Part shown: positions 18,433 to 21,222 of the stretch, piece after piece
How the letters are laid out: each line of letters begins with the position of its first letter
Position numbering within the stretch: position 1 is the stretch's first letter
Origin: a virus
DNA length: 21,222 nucleotides
Direction: 5' to 3' (one strand)
IMG/VR virus record: IMGVR_UViG_3300045941_000435
Location: 1-21,222 of that record
Notes under the pieces: model-generated
Told to the model about the DNA's origin: nothing
Databases searched by the model: none
Seen by the model: the letters and a program-made list of their open reading frames with translations, nothing else
Program-made: the position numbers and the translations under genes

Positions 18433-18939
18433 ATGGCAGAGACCTATAGTCTAGAATATACCAATTTACTGATTACAAAGCCTCCTGTGAAAACTGTGAG
18501 GCAGTCGGTTGCCATGAAGGTGCAGCCGTTTAGTTATACACAAGTGTTAGCTGGAACGGCTGAGGATACGTGTATTATCGCGCAGCTTCCGCCGTTTAGT
18601 CAGCTCTATCTGCCAAGTTGTGTGTTCTATCACGCTGGGTTTACTAGTGGTATGACGCTCTCAGTAGGCTGGAAGGCCTATGTGGACAAGAACGGAGTGA
18701 CCCAAGCACTCAGCGCAACAGGGTTGTTTAATGCAGCGGACATCAGTAACGGCACCGGCATGTTGCATGGCGGGATGAACTCAGTTGCCAGTCCAGATGA
18801 CTTTAATCCTGTCTCTACTAGTATCATGAAGGATTTCGAAAATTCTGGGCCGGTGGATATTTACGTGACGTTTGGTGCGCAAGTCCCAGGAGCTGCTGCT
18901 GTACTCCTGGGATATCTTGTCTATGGCAACATAGGCTAG
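18433..18939 (+). CDS. Putative capsid decoration or minor virion protein (168 aa)
   Basis: It has AAAGGAGG before the ATG, 14 bases after the capsid stop. It is beta-rich: MKVQPFSYTQVLAGTAEDTC, LPSCVFYHAGFTSGMTLSVG and WKAYVDKNGVTQAL, with the tail VPGAAAVLLGYLVYGNIG. The composition (Ser, Thr, Gly, Tyr) and the place right behind the major capsid gene fit a decoration or head-surface protein of podoviruses. Codon use is AT-rich in the first third. It ends in CTAG, which also contains the stop of the facing HNH gene. Confidence 0.55.
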   Translation: MAETYSLEYTNLLITKPPVKTVRQSVAMKVQPFSYTQVLAGTAEDTCIIAQLPPFSQLYLPSCVFYHAGFTSGMTLSVGWKAYVDKNGVTQALSATGLFNAADISNGTGMLHGGMNSVASPDDFNPVSTSIMKDFENSGPVDIYVTFGAQVPGAAAVLLGYLVYGNIG

Positions 18940-19604
18940 AACAAACGTTGCTGCTGGGCAATCTTCCGATTGCCCTTTGAAGAGTTGCACCGGAGGTGGG
19001 CGAGTACGCAGTTCTTGTAACTATGCTCACCTCCTTCGGAGATAGGGATTACGTGATCTCTCGACGCATCTTCGCGAGTACAACGTTTCAAACACAACTG
19101 ACAGATGCCCTTGTCACGCTTATAGAGCACGTCAAGGTCTACTGGTTCTCCGCTAAGCGCATGGCGTACCAGTATGCGGCGTGCATTATTGACGGCATAG
19201 ACATACGACCGCCGCTTGCTTACCCATCGCTGCCGCGATCTTTTGCAAGACTCAGGATGGGCTTTCTTCCATGCACGGTCTTTCTTGCGAGCCTCTTCAA
19301 GATTGGCTTGCCTACGCCTACGAGCTTGGGCATTCACATGGTCCCGATTGTTTGCCACATGCTTACGAGACCGCGCCAAAGCTTTACTGGGGTCTTTACG
19401 ATGTTTTGCCGCACTTCTCTCGCGTTCCTTGTCGATGTTCTTGGCATACGACTTTCGGCCCGATGCCAGATGCGCGTCAGCATTGTCCCTCTGATGCTGT
19501 GCCTTACAGGCTTTGCATGTGGTCTGATAACCACGCTTCGTACTGGCACGATGAAATTCAGTGGTTGGCTTGGATGCTTTGCAATGCGAACAGACGAGTT
19601 CCAC
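18936..19604 (-). CDS. Freestanding HNH endonuclease with zinc ribbon (222 aa)
   Basis: A DNA nuclease of the homing type. The GTG start at 19604 has AGGAGG 5 bases upstream. The N-terminal zinc ribbon uses C5/C8 and C30/C33 (CSHC, CKAC). Residues 40-150 are a very basic helical DNA-binding region (RARRRRQANLEEARKKDRAW). The HNH core is in residues 167-210: CQLCLKRC, then DHVIPISEGG with the catalytic His, KNCVLAHLRCN and the closing SSKGNRK. It is inserted against the head-tail operon between the decoration protein and the Acb2-like gene. Such genes usually spread by cutting intein- or gene-free relatives. Confidence 0.85.
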   Translation of the reverse strand: MELVCSHCKASKPTTEFHRASTKRGYQTTCKACKAQHQRDNADAHLASGRKSYAKNIDKERERSAAKHRKDPSKALARSRKHVANNRDHVNAQARRRRQANLEEARKKDRAWKKAHPESCKRSRQRWVSKRRSYVYAVNNARRILVRHALSGEPVDLDVLYKRDKGICQLCLKRCTREDASRDHVIPISEGGEHSYKNCVLAHLRCNSSKGNRKIAQQQRLF

Positions 19605-19736
19605 AGATGCCTCCTATTTAGGCGTGTGAGGGGTGCCGGGCTCCTGAGAGAAATAGGCTCCCAGGACAAGGGATTGATCAGATCCGCCCGGCAGTTAATG
19701 TTACCACATTTTCCGCGTCATTGCTTGGGGAAAGCT

Positions 19737-19937
19737 ATGTCTGACGCTACTCCAACGCCAACCCAGGCGCGCACCATGGATCTGCTCCGCGAAGCTTTCC
19801 ACGACTTCGCGGCGATCCTCGACACGTGTGCGGGGCCATCCCCGTGGAAGACGCAGGCCGAGTCGGCGCTGGAAGAGTGTGCGATGTGGATGAATAAGGC
19901 TGTGACCCATACGGTCGTCGCCGCGAATAAGGAATAG
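19737..19937 (+). CDS. Acb2/Tad1-like hairpin-domain protein, putative anti-CBASS sponge (66 aa)
   Basis: The ATG at 19737 (GGGGAAAGCT before it) gives a 66-residue two-helix protein. The second helix, residues 44-58 (ALEECAMWMNKAVTH), matches the signature LEEA.MWANKA..H of the Acb2/Tad1 hairpin family. Acb2 proteins bind cyclic di- and trinucleotides and stop them from activating CBASS effectors. Helix 1 is LLREAFHDFAAILDTC, followed by a short GPSPWKTQ link. The length is usual for the family. It ends 3 bases before the tail tubular gene. The match is by memory of the motif, so binding must be tested. Confidence 0.6.
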   Translation: MSDATPTPTQARTMDLLREAFHDFAAILDTCAGPSPWKTQAESALEECAMWMNKAVTHTVVAANKE

Positions 19938-19940
19938 CCG

Positions 19941-20561
19941 GTGGACCCTATTGCTGCCTGTAATCAGGCCCTCATTGAACTGGGCTCGCGCCTCATCACC
20001 TCGTTTGATGATGGCACGAGTGTGAGCACGGTTTGTGGGCAGGTTTACCCCGATACGCGGGATGAGGTCCTCCAACTGGCGCCCTGGAACTTTGCCACGA
20101 CGTTTGCGGTCCTGGCGCTCTCCGCGGACACCCCGGCGATGACGTGGGCCTATCAGTTTCCCTTACCAACCAATCCCTACTGTCTCCAGGTGCGGCAGAC
20201 CGATCGGGACGCCTGGGTGCAGTGGGAGATTGGCCTCGACGCGGCAGGCCATCGGGTGCTGTTCAGCGATGAGGCGGCGGTCAGTATTGAGTACACGGCG
20301 CGCGTGGTGGATCTCAACCTATGGTCGCCACTGGCGGGCCAGGTGCTCGTAAAGATGCTGGCGGCACGCCTGGCGAAGGTTGTGACGGGTCAGAACAGCA
20401 CGGAAGAGTTAAAGCTCAAAGAAGCGCTAGCGTTGCTCCCAGAGGCGAAGACTAAGGATGCCCAGGAAGGAGCACCGCGGCTGTTGCGCCGCTCAGGACG
20501 GCTGGTGCATGCCAGGCTGGGCGGCAGTGCGTGGTGGTCACAAGGATATCCGCGATGGTAA
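19941..20561 (+). CDS. Tail tubular protein A, T7 gp11-like (206 aa)
   Basis: The gatekeeper ring between portal and nozzle in short-tailed phages. The GTG start gives MDPIAACNQALIELGSRLIT, then TVCGQVYPDTRDEVLQLAPW and NFATTFAVLALSADTPAMTW, which is the standard N-terminal pattern of this family (VNxxLxxIGE..V......L...YD..RD..L...PWNFA). The later YQFPLPTNPYCLQVRQTD and IEYTARVVDLNLWSP, then LVKMLAARLAKVVTG, are also typical. About 200 aa is the normal length. It overlaps the next ATG by 7 bases. Confidence 0.85.
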   Translation: MDPIAACNQALIELGSRLITSFDDGTSVSTVCGQVYPDTRDEVLQLAPWNFATTFAVLALSADTPAMTWAYQFPLPTNPYCLQVRQTDRDAWVQWEIGLDAAGHRVLFSDEAAVSIEYTARVVDLNLWSPLAGQVLVKMLAARLAKVVTGQNSTEELKLKEALALLPEAKTKDAQEGAPRLLRRSGRLVHARLGGSAWWSQGYPRW

Positions 20562-21038
20562 CGCTGGACCCCTATCCGATTCTGCCGGATACGGTCGCCG
20601 CGGTGCCTGGGGGCTGTTGGGTCAGTCCAGGAGAAGCCTGGATGGTGCCTGGGGGCATCCAACAGATTGAGGCAGGCTTGGACCTGCACTTCCTCAGTCA
20701 GCATGGCTGGTTTCGTGCGCTGTGGGTGGACGAGACGCCGGTCTGGCTGGTGGGTATCCATCGCCTGTGGCCAGGGGTGGGGTTGATCTGGCAGCACGTC
20801 GTCGTGCCTGCGGTGGTCCAGACCCACCGCCATGCGCTCCTCCGGCTTCTCCATCGGGAGTGGCAGACGTGTCTGGCGGCGGAAGACTGGCGCTGGATCG
20901 AATCACAGATTCTGGCGACGGATAGCGTCTCTGCCCGGTTCTTGCGGTGGTTAGGGTTTCGCATCTGGACGTCGAAGCCGGGCTATGGACCGCTGGGGGA
21001 AACGGTGCACGTCTATGTCTGGCGCACGGAGGTGTCTC

Positions 21039-21049
<11 letters not shown>
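20555..21049 (+). CDS. gp13-like internal virion protein with GNAT-type fold (164 aa)
   Basis: The ATG at 20555 (AAGGATATCC before it) gives MVTLDPYPILPDTVAAVPGG. The frame extends upstream, but that is inside the tail gene. Residues about 50-100 (WFRALWVDETPVWLVGIHRL, then QHVVVPAVVQTHRHALLRLL) look like strands and helix of an acetyltransferase fold. SARFLRWLGFRIW and GYGPLGETVHVYVW are the typical GNAT ending. T7 gp13 and its relatives share this layout and the position after the tail tube genes. The acyl-CoA loop is not obvious, so enzymatic activity is doubtful. Overlaps the next gene by 11 bases. Confidence 0.65.

Positions 21050-21222
<173 letters not shown>

Overview
The window is a piece of a tailed double-stranded DNA phage genome, or a closely related prophage, with a podovirus virion plan. 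The order of the main genes supports this: small and large terminase, T7-type head-to-tail connector (portal), scaffold, major capsid protein, a putative decoration protein, tail tubular protein A, a gp13-like internal virion protein and the start of a hydrophobic internal virion protein. GC content is high, gene spacing is tight with many ATGA or TAATG overlaps, and ribosome sites are mostly AGGAG-like. The host cannot be named. The promoters I can see are sigma-70-like. The window ends in a run of 32 C followed by more C-rich sequence, which looks like an assembly or sequencing artefact.

Layout. Positions 1-1272 hold minus-strand small genes separated by copies of one intergenic hairpin that leads into an AGGAGACA ribosome site. 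They lie downstream of an XRE-type repressor gene (1480-1767). The same palindrome, TGTTANTAACA, sits between the -35 and -10 boxes of both the array promoter and the repressor's own promoter, so the array is probably a repressor-controlled module. Positions 2051-3457 encode secreted or membrane-anchored small proteins. One pair is read in a single frame across a TGA. Terminase genes follow (4072-7114).

The large terminase is interrupted by an intein (5990-6952) in its last nuclease motif. The usual in-frame endonuclease is replaced by an HNH gene in a different reading frame with its own ribosome site, while the terminase frame stays open through it. A REP/MITE-like palindrome (7118-7237) separates terL from a DUF3008-like gene. 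Small accessory genes, the portal (8988-10718) and a string of overlapping small genes then run to a strong hairpin terminator at 12787-12820.

Positions 12862-13316 are an array of degenerate 5-base units (YCNNG on +, CNNGR on -). It lies in a convergent gap at the 3' end of a two-gene minus-strand operon (13330-14612). The first protein of that operon has two features recalling RAMP/Cas7-like proteins. The remaining + strand part (14859-21222) is the head and tail module. It is interrupted by a minus-strand small gene with its own promoter (16905-17135) and a minus-strand HNH endonuclease (18936-19604). A 66-residue gene at 19737-19937 resembles the Acb2/Tad1 anti-CBASS hairpin domain.

The strongest leads are the out-of-frame HNH inside the intein, the RAMP-like operon with its pentanucleotide array, the repressor with twin operators, the hairpin-linked small-gene array and the Acb2-like gene. 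All functions are read from the sequence and from memory of protein families; no search was run.
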